DNA from: Sorangium cellulosum | Lineage (GTDB): Bacteria; Myxococcota_A; Polyangia; Polyangiales; Polyangiaceae | Direction: 5' to 3' | Assembly: GCF_002950945.1 (NCBI RefSeq) | Contig: NZ_CP012673.1 | Location: 1,240,001-1,304,000, forward strand | Length of the DNA stretch: 64,000 nt | Translations under genes and position numbers: made by a program | Part shown: positions 1 through 7,443 of the stretch, in pieces | How positions within the stretch are numbered: the first letter of the stretch is position 1 | How the letters are laid out: each line of letters starts with the position of its first letter | Notes under the pieces: generated by a model | What the model saw: only the letters and a program-made list of their open reading frames with translations | Database searches by the model: none | Told to the model about the DNA's origin: nothing

Positions 1-1456
1 GGCCGCTGCCCATCCTCCAGTACACGAAGTTGTATTGCGGGTAACAAGAGGTCCCGAAGCAGTCGACGCACCCAGCTGGCCACTGCACGATATCCTCCTC
101 CCCGCCCGCGGTCTCTTCCTTCGTCGTGAAATAATAGGTCATCTCGCTGAGCTGCTCCGGGCTGAAGCCCACGCTCGCGAGGCTCCATCGCAATGTCCCG
201 CAATCTGCACATTCTCTGCATTCCAGCACGATGTCGTCCGCGTCCGTCGCGTCCGCGAGCACGGCAGCAGGCCACATGGCGGGAATGTCATCGCCGAGCG
301 TGTCAGTGAACTGTGCCGCGATGCCCGGCGGCGCGCAGAAGGGCAGCCACTGGCACTCCGGATCGGCGCAATCCGCGAGCCCGTCCCCATCGTCATCGTA
401 GCCGTTGCTGCAAGCCGCGTCGGTGTCCTCGCGCGGCGGTGCGCACCAGGGCAGCCACTGGCACTCCGGATCGGCGCAATCCGTGAGCCAGTCCCCATCG
501 TCATCGTAGCCGTTGCTGCAGGCCGCGTCGGTGTCCTCGCGCGGCGGCGCGCACCAGGGCAGCCACTGGCACTCCGGATCGGCGCAATCTGCGAGCCCGT
601 CCCCATCGTCATCGTAGCCGTTGCTGCAGGCCGCGTCGGTGTCCTCGCGCGGCGGCGCGCACCAGGGCAGCCACTGGCACTCCGGATCGGCGCAATCTGC
701 GAGCCCGTCCCCATCGTCATCGTAGCCGTTGCTGCAGGCCGCGTCGTTGTCCTCGCGCCACGTTGCGCACCAGGGCAGCCACTGGCACTCCGGATCGGCG
801 CAATCTGCGAGCCCGTCCCCATCGTCATCGTAGCCGTTGCTGCAGGCCGCGTCGCTGTCCTCTCGCGGCGGCGCGCAGAAGGGCAGCCACTGGCACTCCG
901 GATCGGCGCAATCTGCGAGCCCGTCCCCGTCGTCATCGTAGCCGTTGCTGCAGGCTGCGTCGCTGTCCTCGCGCGGCGCCGCCGTGTCGTCGACGCCGAT
1001 GGCGATGTCGAGGCTCCCCTGGCCGACGGAGATGATATCGCCGTCGGCGCGGAACTGGAACACGACCGTCGATGTCGTGCCTTCGTTGATGAAGACCTGC
1101 AGCGGGTTCGGCGACGTCAGGACCGCCTGAACGGGCTGGTAGCTGAAGCCGGTCCACCGCTCCAGGACCCAGTATTGCTCGAGGTATACGTCATAGCGGC
1201 CGACCGGAAGCACCTCCGTGATCACCGGCGTATCGGTCGATCCATAGACGAGCCGGCTCGTCGGGCCGTAGATGTCGAACCATGCGTTCGACAGGCGGTA
1301 CGTCGCGCCCGTGACGCTGGTCCCGACGAGGGCGAGGCTGATCGAGCCGACATCGGACGCCTGCTCGACGCCGTCCGGCGCCTCCGCTCCACAACCCACC
1401 TGCATCGCAAGAGCCGCCAGCACGGAACATACAAATAGTTGTCGCAAGTGTCTCAT
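1..1456 (-). CDS. Repeat-bearing lipoprotein, 3' end cut by window edge
   Basis: The frame is open from ATG 1456 to the left edge without a stop, so the C-terminus is missing. Residues 1-22 form a lipoprotein signal ending in an AMQVGC lipobox, which predicts outer-membrane or surface anchoring. A beta-rich segment of about 130 residues follows. Next come six tandem 36-residue units with the pattern CSNGYDDDGDGLADCADPEC, then a Cys-containing C-terminal part that includes CRECADCG. Acidic Asp-rich, Cys-flanked units of this kind are common in myxobacterial surface proteins and look calcium-binding; that role is inferred. The units repeat at exactly 108 bp and are nearly identical in DNA, which suggests recent unit duplication. 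The antisense strand is also open but lacks any such pattern. The precise function is unknown. Confidence 0.8.
   Translation of the reverse strand, partial: MRHLRQLFVCSVLAALAMQVGCGAEAPDGVEQASDVGSISLALVGTSVTGATYRLSNAWFDIYGPTSRLVYGSTDTPVITEVLPVGRYDVYLEQYWVLERWTGFSYQPVQAVLTSPNPLQVFINEGTTSTVVFQFRADGDIISVGQGSLDIAIGVDDTAAPREDSDAACSNGYDDDGDGLADCADPECQWLPFCAPPREDSDAACSNGYDDDGDGLADCADPECQWLPWCATWREDNDAACSNGYDDDGDGLADCADPECQWLPWCAPPREDTDAACSNGYDDDGDGLADCADPECQWLPWCAPPREDTDAACSNGYDDDGDWLTDCADPECQWLPWCAPPREDTDAACSNGYDDDGDGLADCADPECQWLPFCAPPGIAAQFTDTLGDDIPAMWPAAVLADATDADDIVLECRECADCGTLRWSLASVGFSPEQLSEMTYYFTTKEETAGGEEDIVQWPAGCVDCFGTSCYPQYNFVYWRMGSG
341..988. repeat. Six tandem 108-bp coding repeats
   Basis: The units start near 341, 449, 557, 665, 773 and 881, so the period is exactly 108 bp (36 codons). 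They differ by only a few substitutions, for example around 481-490 and 751-765. They encode the Asp/Cys repeats of the lipoprotein on the minus strand. Confidence 0.9.
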
Positions 1457-1931
1457 GATGACTTCATATCAGAGGCGCTCGCGCAGGAGAAGAAAGATCG
1501 TCGGGGCGCACGATCACGACACGCGCCCATCGGCCATGGGTTATCGGCCATTCGGCCATTCGGCCATCGGGCCATCGGGCCATCGGGCCATCCGGCCTTC
1601 CTCGCTTGCCTTGGACGGCCGGCGAGCACCGGCTCGTGTCGCGCGTGTCGTGAATGTGTGCGCTTTCGTCCGCTTTCTTTACATCGCGCGCTGGCACGGG
1701 CGCTGGTCATCGGGCTTCCGCAGCGCGCTCGGCGCCGGCGGAGGCGGCCTTCGTGTGCCGCTCGAGCTCCCGCAGGCAGCGCCATACGCTCGTTCCGCCC
1801 GTTGAGTCCCTCTGCAACGGATCTCCGACTTTCTCGCGAGCTGCGGGTATGGCATCCTGCCGGGCATGACCGTCGGTCCATGCGACGCCGCCACCGCGCC
1901 CTCCCTGCCCCCCGATCGCCTTCACGTATCT
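1457..1931. other. Intergenic region between divergent genes, with a GGCCAT-rich repeat
   Basis: This stretch separates the minus-strand lipoprotein from the plus-strand PhzF-like gene and should hold both promoters. I see no convincing gene in it. The only structure is the short GGCCAT repeat at 1526-1597. Confidence 0.5.
1526..1597. repeat. Short tandem GGCCAT(C/T)(G/C)G repeat
   Basis: About eight GGCCAT cores recur at 9-10 bp spacing in the intergenic region. The function is unknown; slippage-generated simple sequence is the plain explanation. Confidence 0.7.
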
Positions 1932-2720
1932 ATGCACGTTATACCGATATACCAGGTGGATGCTTTCGCGAGCCGTCTGTTCGCGGGAAACCCGGCTGCG
2001 GTGATGCTGATGGATCGATTCTTGGATGATTCGCTGTTGCAGAACATTGCAGCCGAGAACAACCTGGCCGAGACGGCGTTTCTGGTTCCTGACGGGGACC
2101 GTTATCGTTTGCGCTGGTTCACGCCGACCACGGAGGTGCCGCTTTGTGGTCATGCGACCCTGGCGAGCGCGGCAGTTGTCATGGAGCGCTTGGAGCCCGG
2201 CCGTGTGGAGGTGGTCTTCGAATCGGCCAGCGGACCTTTGACGGTGCGGCGGACGCAGGCTCGTTATGTAATGAATTTCCCGTCTCGGCAATTCGTCGCG
2301 GCGACGCCGCCGCGCGACCTGGCCGAGGCGCTCGGCGCTGTTCCGGTCGAGGTGCTTGCCGATGCATTCAATTACATCGCGGTGTTGAAGGATGCGCAGA
2401 CCGTGCGCGCGCTGTCGCCGGATATCGCTGCGATCGCGCGCATGGACCGCGCGGGGCTCGTGGTGACCGCGCCGGGAGACGCGCCGTACGATTTCGTCAG
2501 CCGCTACTTCGCGCCGGCCAAGGGAATCCCCGAAGATCCCGTCACGGGCGGCGCACATTGTGCGCTGACGCCGTATTGGGCGGCGCGGCTGAACAAAACG
2601 ACACTTTTTGCATTCCAGGCTTCCAGGCGCGGTGGAGAGCTTGTCTGTCGGCTGGTCGATGGCCGTGTCGAGCTGGAGGGCGCGTGTGTCTTTTATCTCG
2701 AAGGCAAGGTGGCGATCTGA
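1932..2720 (+). CDS. PhzF-family isomerase/epimerase-like enzyme
   Basis: The product is a 262-residue cytoplasmic protein of the PhzF (diaminopimelate-epimerase fold) family, the usual length for that family. The opening YQVDAFASRLFAGNPAAV is typical, and ENNLAETAFL carries the conserved Glu that acts as general acid/base in characterised members. RWFTPTTEVPLCGHAT and GIPEDPVTGGAHCAL are the other family blocks. In PhzF itself the reaction isomerises dihydro-hydroxyanthranilate. No other phenazine gene is nearby, so the substrate here is unknown and this is probably a housekeeping paralogue. The ATG at 1932 is chosen because the family consensus begins right after it; an in-frame start at 1866 adds 22 residues unlike the family. 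Confidence 0.88.
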   Translation: MHVIPIYQVDAFASRLFAGNPAAVMLMDRFLDDSLLQNIAAENNLAETAFLVPDGDRYRLRWFTPTTEVPLCGHATLASAAVVMERLEPGRVEVVFESASGPLTVRRTQARYVMNFPSRQFVAATPPRDLAEALGAVPVEVLADAFNYIAVLKDAQTVRALSPDIAAIARMDRAGLVVTAPGDAPYDFVSRYFAPAKGIPEDPVTGGAHCALTPYWAARLNKTTLFAFQASRRGGELVCRLVDGRVELEGACVFYLEGKVAI

Positions 2721-2806
2721 AGCCCATCACGCGCACGATCCTGGAGGACGGCGTGCTGTCGCCGGAGGACGCGGGGCGGGCGCTGCGGTGCTCTGGCTCC
2801 CCCGCG

Positions 2807-2840
2807 CGCGGCGCGGCGCGGCGCGGCGCGGCGCGCGGAC
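2807..2840. repeat. GCGCG/GGCGC simple-sequence tract
   Basis: A run of GGCGC pentamers lies in the 270-bp gap between the PhzF-like gene and the next sensor gene. It could fold, but it has no T-tract to support a terminator. Confidence 0.5.
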
Positions 2841-2993
2841 CGCGCTTGTGTGCTCGGCGCCAACCCTAACGAGGATCCAGGCTGCCGCGGGCGCCGCCGG
2901 GCGGAGGAGGCGAGCGGCGCCCGCGGCGGCTCGGGCGCCCCTTGACAAGGTGCCGTTCGATCACGCCCACTGGCGTGGGCCCGCGCCGTCGGG

Positions 2994-5480
2994 GTGGGGT
3001 GCGGGAACGCAAGGCGCATGGTCACCGGTCTCGATCTTCACGCAACCCTGCATCGTATCGTGACGGACGCCGTGGGCACCGTGCCCTCCGCGCAGCGCGG
3101 GAGCCTCCTGGCCCGGGACGGGGAGCAGCTGGTCTACAAGGCCTCTGTCGGGCTCGCTGGCGTGCTGGCGAGCCCGCTGGAGGTCGTCGGCGGCGCGGTG
3201 CCGGCCGCCGCGATCGCGACGCTCTCGACGCTTGATTCCGCGGACAGCGCTCGGGTCATGGCGGCCGCCGACTGGTACCGCGAGCACCTGCCGGGCGCGC
3301 CTTCACTGCACCTCGTGCCCGCGGGCGCGGTCGTGGTCCTCACCCCGGTGCGCGTGCAGGGACAGACGATCGGCGTGCTCGCCGTCGAGCAGCCGGGCGG
3401 ACAGGCGCCTTCCGGCGAGCGCTGGGCGCGGCTCCGCGCGCTGGCCGCGAGCGCCGGCGCGGCGCTGGAGCGGCGAGAGCTCTACAACGACAAGGCGCGG
3501 TCGGCCCAGGAGGTGCGCGTGCTCGAGGGGGTGCTGAGCGCGGTCGCCGCGCAGACCAGCACGCATGAGCTCGTCGAGATGATCTCGAAAGGCATCAAGA
3601 GCGTGCAGCTCAGGCCCGAGTGGCGCTCCGTGCACCTCGTCCTGCTGAGCGACGCTCCCGCCGGGGGCGCGCGCGGCGACGCCGCGGCCCGCGAGATCCG
3701 CATCTACCACGTCCCGCACCGGTCGCCGCTCGCGTTCTGGAACAACGTCCGTGATGGCGCCGTCATCGCGGGGCGCAGCGTCGGTGTCCACGTGGACGTC
3801 CGCAACGCGCGCGCCGACAGCGCCGTCGAGCAGCGCGGGATCCTCGAGGACGGCATCGAACGAGGCGTGTACGGCATCGCCGTGGCGCCGATCACCCCGG
3901 AGGTCATCGAGCCGGCGATCCGTCGGGCGGTGAAGGCCGGGATCCCGGTGGTCACGATCGACACGCCGCCCGCCGAGGGCAGCTGCGCTCAAGCCTACAT
4001 CGGCACCGACAACGTGGCGGCAGGGCGGCTCGCCGCGGAGTTGATGGCCCGGCTGCTCCCGGGCGGAGGCAAGATCGGCGCGCTGACGTTCTGGCTCAGC
4101 GCCATCAACAGCCGCGAGCGCGTCGAGGCGTTCCGTGCGGCGGTCTCCGGCACGCCCCTCGACCTGCAGCCGCCGGCCGAGGACCGGTTCGACATCGAGC
4201 TCGGGATGCGGATCGCCCGGGAGGCCGTGCGGACCGGAGGAATCGCCGGCGCCCTCGGCGTCTGCGCCGAGAACGGCCTGTCGTGGGGCAAGGCCGCGAG
4301 GGAGCTGGGGCGGGCGGGGGAGCTCAAGATCGTCGCCTTCGATCTGCTCACGGACACGCTCGGGATGCTCCGGGAAGGGACCATCCACGCGGCCCTGGTC
4401 CAGCGCGAGCACGAGATGGGCTACCGCGCGGTGCGGCTGGTCGACGACATGCGATCGAAGGGCGTCGAGGCGGCCCTGGCCGGTCTGCCCACACGCGCCG
4501 GCTCCGGGGGAGGGGCCGCGCTGCGCTTCATCGACACCGGCATCGACGTCGTGACCATCGAGCGCACGCCGTGGTCGCTCCCCCTCTCCGACTACCTGGC
4601 CCTGGACGCGAACCGCAAGGCGGCGAAGCGGAGGGAGCAGCTCCCGTACGAAAGCCGCGCGAAGGAGCTCCTCCTCGTCACCGTGGACGCGGGGAACCAG
4701 GGATACCACGAGGAGCGAGCCCCCCTCGACGCGAGGTCGATGGTCGGGCGGGTGCTGAGCACCGCCCGGCCGATCATCGTCGATACGCACTCGAGCGAGC
4801 TCCACGACGCGCCCGATGTCGCCGAGGCGCGCAGGAATGGGGCGCACACCCTGGTCGGCGTCCCGCTGCTCGTCGGCGGGTCCGCCTTCGGCGTCCTGGT
4901 CCTGGAGAGCGGGCGCCGGGGGGCGTGTTCGCTCGACGACCTCACGATGATCGAGCGCGTCGTCGACACGATGGCCGTGGCGATCGAGAACACGCAGCTC
5001 GTCCACCGGATCATCGAGCGGACCCATGAGCTCGAGCACGCGAACCGCCACCAGGAGTCGCTGCTCGACACGATCCGCGAGCTCTCGAGCCCGGTCGTGC
5101 CGATCGCGCGGAGCATCCTCGTGATGCCGATCGTCGGGACGATGGACGCGGAGCGGTCCGGCCGCTTCATCGAGTCGATGCTGCAAGACATCACCGAGCA
5201 CCACGCGCGTGTGGTGCTGGTCGACGTCACGGGGATGGCGGTCGTCGACGCCGCGTCGGTGGAGCACCTCCTGCGGGCGGCGCGGGCGGCGCGGCTGCTC
5301 GGCGCGGAGGTCGTGCTCGTCGGCATCACGCCGGCGGCGGCGCGCCTGATGGTGGAGCAGGGCGTGGACCTCGGGAGCCTCATCACCCGCTCGACCCTGG
5401 AGCTCGGGTTCGCTTACGCGCTGTCGAAGACCGGCGGCAAGATCGTCTATGGCCGCTCACCGCACCTCCGGCCCTTCTGA
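2994..5480 (+). CDS. GAF / sugar-binding / GAF / RsbR-type STAS sensor protein
   Basis: The product is 828 residues, with no signal peptide or membrane segment, so it is predicted cytoplasmic. The order is a GAF domain (about 10-160), a type-1 periplasmic sugar-binding-like domain (about 230-500) with GVYGIAVAPITP, AYIGTDNVAAGRLAA and DRFDIELGMRIA, a second GAF (about 545-680), a short coiled linker (about 676-703) and a C-terminal STAS domain (about 703-805) of the RsbR kind. The STAS has DVTGMAVVDAASVEHLL, which keeps the Thr equivalent to the first RsbR phosphosite; the second position appears to be Leu. In stressosomes, RsbR N-termini sense signals and STAS domains form the core. Sensing of a sugar-like ligand is inferred. 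No RsbS or RsbT homologue lies nearby. The start is either GTG 2994 or ATG 3018. The gene is convergent with a sugar-binding lipoprotein of the same fold. Confidence 0.82.
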   Translation: MGCGNARRMVTGLDLHATLHRIVTDAVGTVPSAQRGSLLARDGEQLVYKASVGLAGVLASPLEVVGGAVPAAAIATLSTLDSADSARVMAAADWYREHLPGAPSLHLVPAGAVVVLTPVRVQGQTIGVLAVEQPGGQAPSGERWARLRALAASAGAALERRELYNDKARSAQEVRVLEGVLSAVAAQTSTHELVEMISKGIKSVQLRPEWRSVHLVLLSDAPAGGARGDAAAREIRIYHVPHRSPLAFWNNVRDGAVIAGRSVGVHVDVRNARADSAVEQRGILEDGIERGVYGIAVAPITPEVIEPAIRRAVKAGIPVVTIDTPPAEGSCAQAYIGTDNVAAGRLAAELMARLLPGGGKIGALTFWLSAINSRERVEAFRAAVSGTPLDLQPPAEDRFDIELGMRIAREAVRTGGIAGALGVCAENGLSWGKAARELGRAGELKIVAFDLLTDTLGMLREGTIHAALVQREHEMGYRAVRLVDDMRSKGVEAALAGLPTRAGSGGGAALRFIDTGIDVVTIERTPWSLPLSDYLALDANRKAAKRREQLPYESRAKELLLVTVDAGNQGYHEERAPLDARSMVGRVLSTARPIIVDTHSSELHDAPDVAEARRNGAHTLVGVPLLVGGSAFGVLVLESGRRGACSLDDLTMIERVVDTMAVAIENTQLVHRIIERTHELEHANRHQESLLDTIRELSSPVVPIARSILVMPIVGTMDAERSGRFIESMLQDITEHHARVVLVDVTGMAVVDAASVEHLLRAARAARLLGAEVVLVGITPAAARLMVEQGVDLGSLITRSTLELGFAYALSKTGGKIVYGRSPHLRPF

Positions 5481-5562
5481 GCCGAGCCGAGGCGGGACGG
5501 CCAGGAGTCGGACCGTCGAGCCCAGGCGCCCTGACGTCGAGGACCACGCGCGGTCGAACGGG

Positions 5563-6585
5563 CTACTTCTTCATCTCGGCGAGCGCGGCCTTGAACTGCG
5601 CGACGTTCTCCTTGTTGATCACGTCGACGCCGGTGTCGATCACCTTGCTCGGGGGGATGGCGGCGACGGCCGCGTCGCCCTTGGTCGCGAGCTCGTGGAG
5701 CCACTTGCTCCCCAGGTATCCGAACTGGAACGGCTTCTGCACGACGGTGCAGGCGACGGTGCCGTTCTCGATGCCGGCGAGCGTCGCTTCCTCCTCATCG
5801 AACACGGCCGGGATGACCTTGCCCTTCTTCCCGAGCGCCTCGACGGCGGCGACGATGGCCGGCCCGTTGTACGACCAGAGGCCGGTCGCGACGTTGAGGT
5901 CCGGGTGGGCGTTGATGATGTCCTCCACGTTCGCGCGCGCCTTGGCGAGATCGGTGTTGTCCTCGCGCTTGTCGACGATCTGGATGTTGTGGGGAGTGAC
6001 CACGTCCTGAATGCCCTTGAGGCGCTGGGCCGCGTTCTCGACCGCGAACATGCCGACGAAGGCGGCCATCTTCCCGCCGTTCGGCAGGAGCTTCACGATC
6101 TCGTTGCCGAGCACCTTGCCGGCCTCGTAGTTGTTCGTGCCGATGTAGAGCAGCCGGTTCGACTGCGGGGCGTCGGCGTCGAACGTGATCAGCTTGACCT
6201 TCTCCGCGACCTTGTTGAGCACGGTCACCTGATCGTTCGGCGCCAGGACGCTCACGCCGACGGCGTCGTAGCCCTGGCTGGCGAGGCTCTCGAGGATCTG
6301 GTTCTGCTCCGTGGGCGTGCTGTTCTGCGGCACCTTGATGTCAACTTGAACCTTGGCCTCTCGCTCGTATTTGTGGACGCCGGCGAACGCGATCTTCCAG
6401 AAGTCGCTGGATCCGTTCGTCACGAACGCGAGCTTGACTACCTTGGCCGTGGCTTCTTTGCCGTCGCCGTCGACTTTCCTGCTGACCTCGCCCCCACCTC
6501 CCTGATCGCAGCCTGCCATCAACGCCATCGACAGCATGGCGACCGCTGCACCCGCGAGCTTCCCGAAACCCTCCTGATGATTCAC
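5563..6585 (-). CDS. Sugar-binding lipoprotein (ABC-type substrate-binding protein, family 1)
   Basis: This 340-residue protein has a lipoprotein signal ending in ALMAGC, followed by a Gly-rich linker and a complete periplasmic-binding fold. Recognisable blocks are VVKLAFVTNGSSDFW, LESLASQGYDAVGVSV, RLLYIGTNNYEAGKVLG and VIPAVFDEEEATLAGI. Proteins of this family bind ribose-, galactose- or xylose-type sugars outside the inner membrane. No permease or ATPase gene adjoins it, so it may be an orphan receptor or use a transporter encoded elsewhere. The start is GTG at 6585, with GGAG 8 bases upstream. It converges with the GAF/sugar-binding/STAS gene, which carries a domain of the same fold; a shared ligand is a guess. 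Confidence 0.88.
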   Translation of the reverse strand: MNHQEGFGKLAGAAVAMLSMALMAGCDQGGGGEVSRKVDGDGKEATAKVVKLAFVTNGSSDFWKIAFAGVHKYEREAKVQVDIKVPQNSTPTEQNQILESLASQGYDAVGVSVLAPNDQVTVLNKVAEKVKLITFDADAPQSNRLLYIGTNNYEAGKVLGNEIVKLLPNGGKMAAFVGMFAVENAAQRLKGIQDVVTPHNIQIVDKREDNTDLAKARANVEDIINAHPDLNVATGLWSYNGPAIVAAVEALGKKGKVIPAVFDEEEATLAGIENGTVACTVVQKPFQFGYLGSKWLHELATKGDAAVAAIPPSKVIDTGVDVINKENVAQFKAALAEMKK

Positions 6586-6696
6586 GGCAGTTCTCCTCGG
6601 TTCGTCCGCGCCGAGCGTGCGTCGAGACGACGTCGCTGATCCGCGAGATCGGTGATGCCCCGGGGCGATGTTAGCGACTCACCTCGACGATGTCGC

Positions 6697-6719
6697 GCCT
6701 CGTGTGAACGACACGAGGC
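6697..6719. promoter_or_regulatory. Candidate operator: GCCTCGTGT-GAACG-ACACGAGGC dyad
   Basis: A perfect inverted repeat with 9-bp arms and a 5-bp centre lies about 110 bp upstream of the sugar-binding lipoprotein start. Its size and position suit a repressor site or a leader hairpin. No regulator is identified. Confidence 0.4.
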
Positions 6720-6980
6720 CGATCCTCGAGGCGACGCGCCGGGTCACCTGCTCCGGCACGGCGCGGGGTGTGCGAGCCCACCAGCTAGAGTGGTTTTCCT
6801 CCGCCTCTGCTACCTGCGTTACAGAGCGGGCGACGCGAGGCACAGGGGATGTGCGGTGCGAATCTCCTGATTGTGGGGTTGCTGCTGAGGAGATGTCCGC
6901 AAGGCAGCGACGTGGTGCGCGCGAGGCGCACCACGTCTCAGCGCAGCTCGACCTCAGCGCCCGCGCTCCTGAGCCGGCAG

Positions 6981-7031
6981 CACGGTGGCACGGTGGCACG
7001 CTGGCACGCGCACGGTGGCACGCTGGCACGC
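6981..7031. repeat. Tandem GGTGGCAC / GCTGGCAC repeat
   Basis: Five to six copies of an 8-10 bp TGGCACG-containing unit lie back to back in the intergenic region. The copies look like sigma-54 -24 boxes but lack a correctly spaced TTGC -12 element. Confidence 0.6.
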
Positions 7032-7443
7032 CCAGAGGCGAAGTCGGCGTCGCTCATGGTCTCGTGCTCCAGGTCGAGCGGGACGCGGCTTGGCCCGTCC
7101 GGCGGCCGGGAGAGACCACGGGGAACGACCTCGTGCCCCACGTTGGTCGCGAGGAAAGCCAACGCTGCGTGCCGGGCTACCATCGATAGAGGAAAAATCC
7201 GGCAACGCCGCTCGATTCGCCTCCCTTCCTGAGCTGGCGCGCCTGTTGCCCTGCGCGCAGGAGGTGCGAGGCAGGCGGGCAGGCGCCGCGCGTCGAAGGC
7301 CGATCGGCTCCGCTCGCGCGGAGCCGGCAGAGTGCCCCGAGACGCGCCGGCGCTGAGCCCGCGATCCTCTCACCCAGCAGGGCGGCCGCATGTCGCGTCC
7401 GCCGCGCTGAATCTTGAAGAAGCCAACAAGGATCCATGTCGAG

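Larger units (their letters stand above)
6588..7443. other. 856-bp intergenic region, no convincing gene
   Basis: Neither strand shows a frame with protein-like composition. The region holds the 6697-6719 dyad, a GTGGCACG repeat at 6981-7031, and from about 7299 the start of the duplicated unit that includes the leader of the first RCC1-type gene. Confidence 0.5.

Noticed and set aside
35..1438. Long plus-strand frame opposite the repeat lipoprotein
   Set aside because: It is the antisense of the 108-bp repeats; the minus strand gives a signal peptide and Asp/Cys units, the plus strand only Arg/Ala-rich text.
1932..2720. Part of a phenazine cluster
   Set aside because: No other phenazine gene is in the window; PhzF-like proteins are widespread outside such clusters.
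6981..7031. Multiple sigma-54 promoters
   Set aside because: TGGCAC boxes repeat but no TTGC lies at the required distance.
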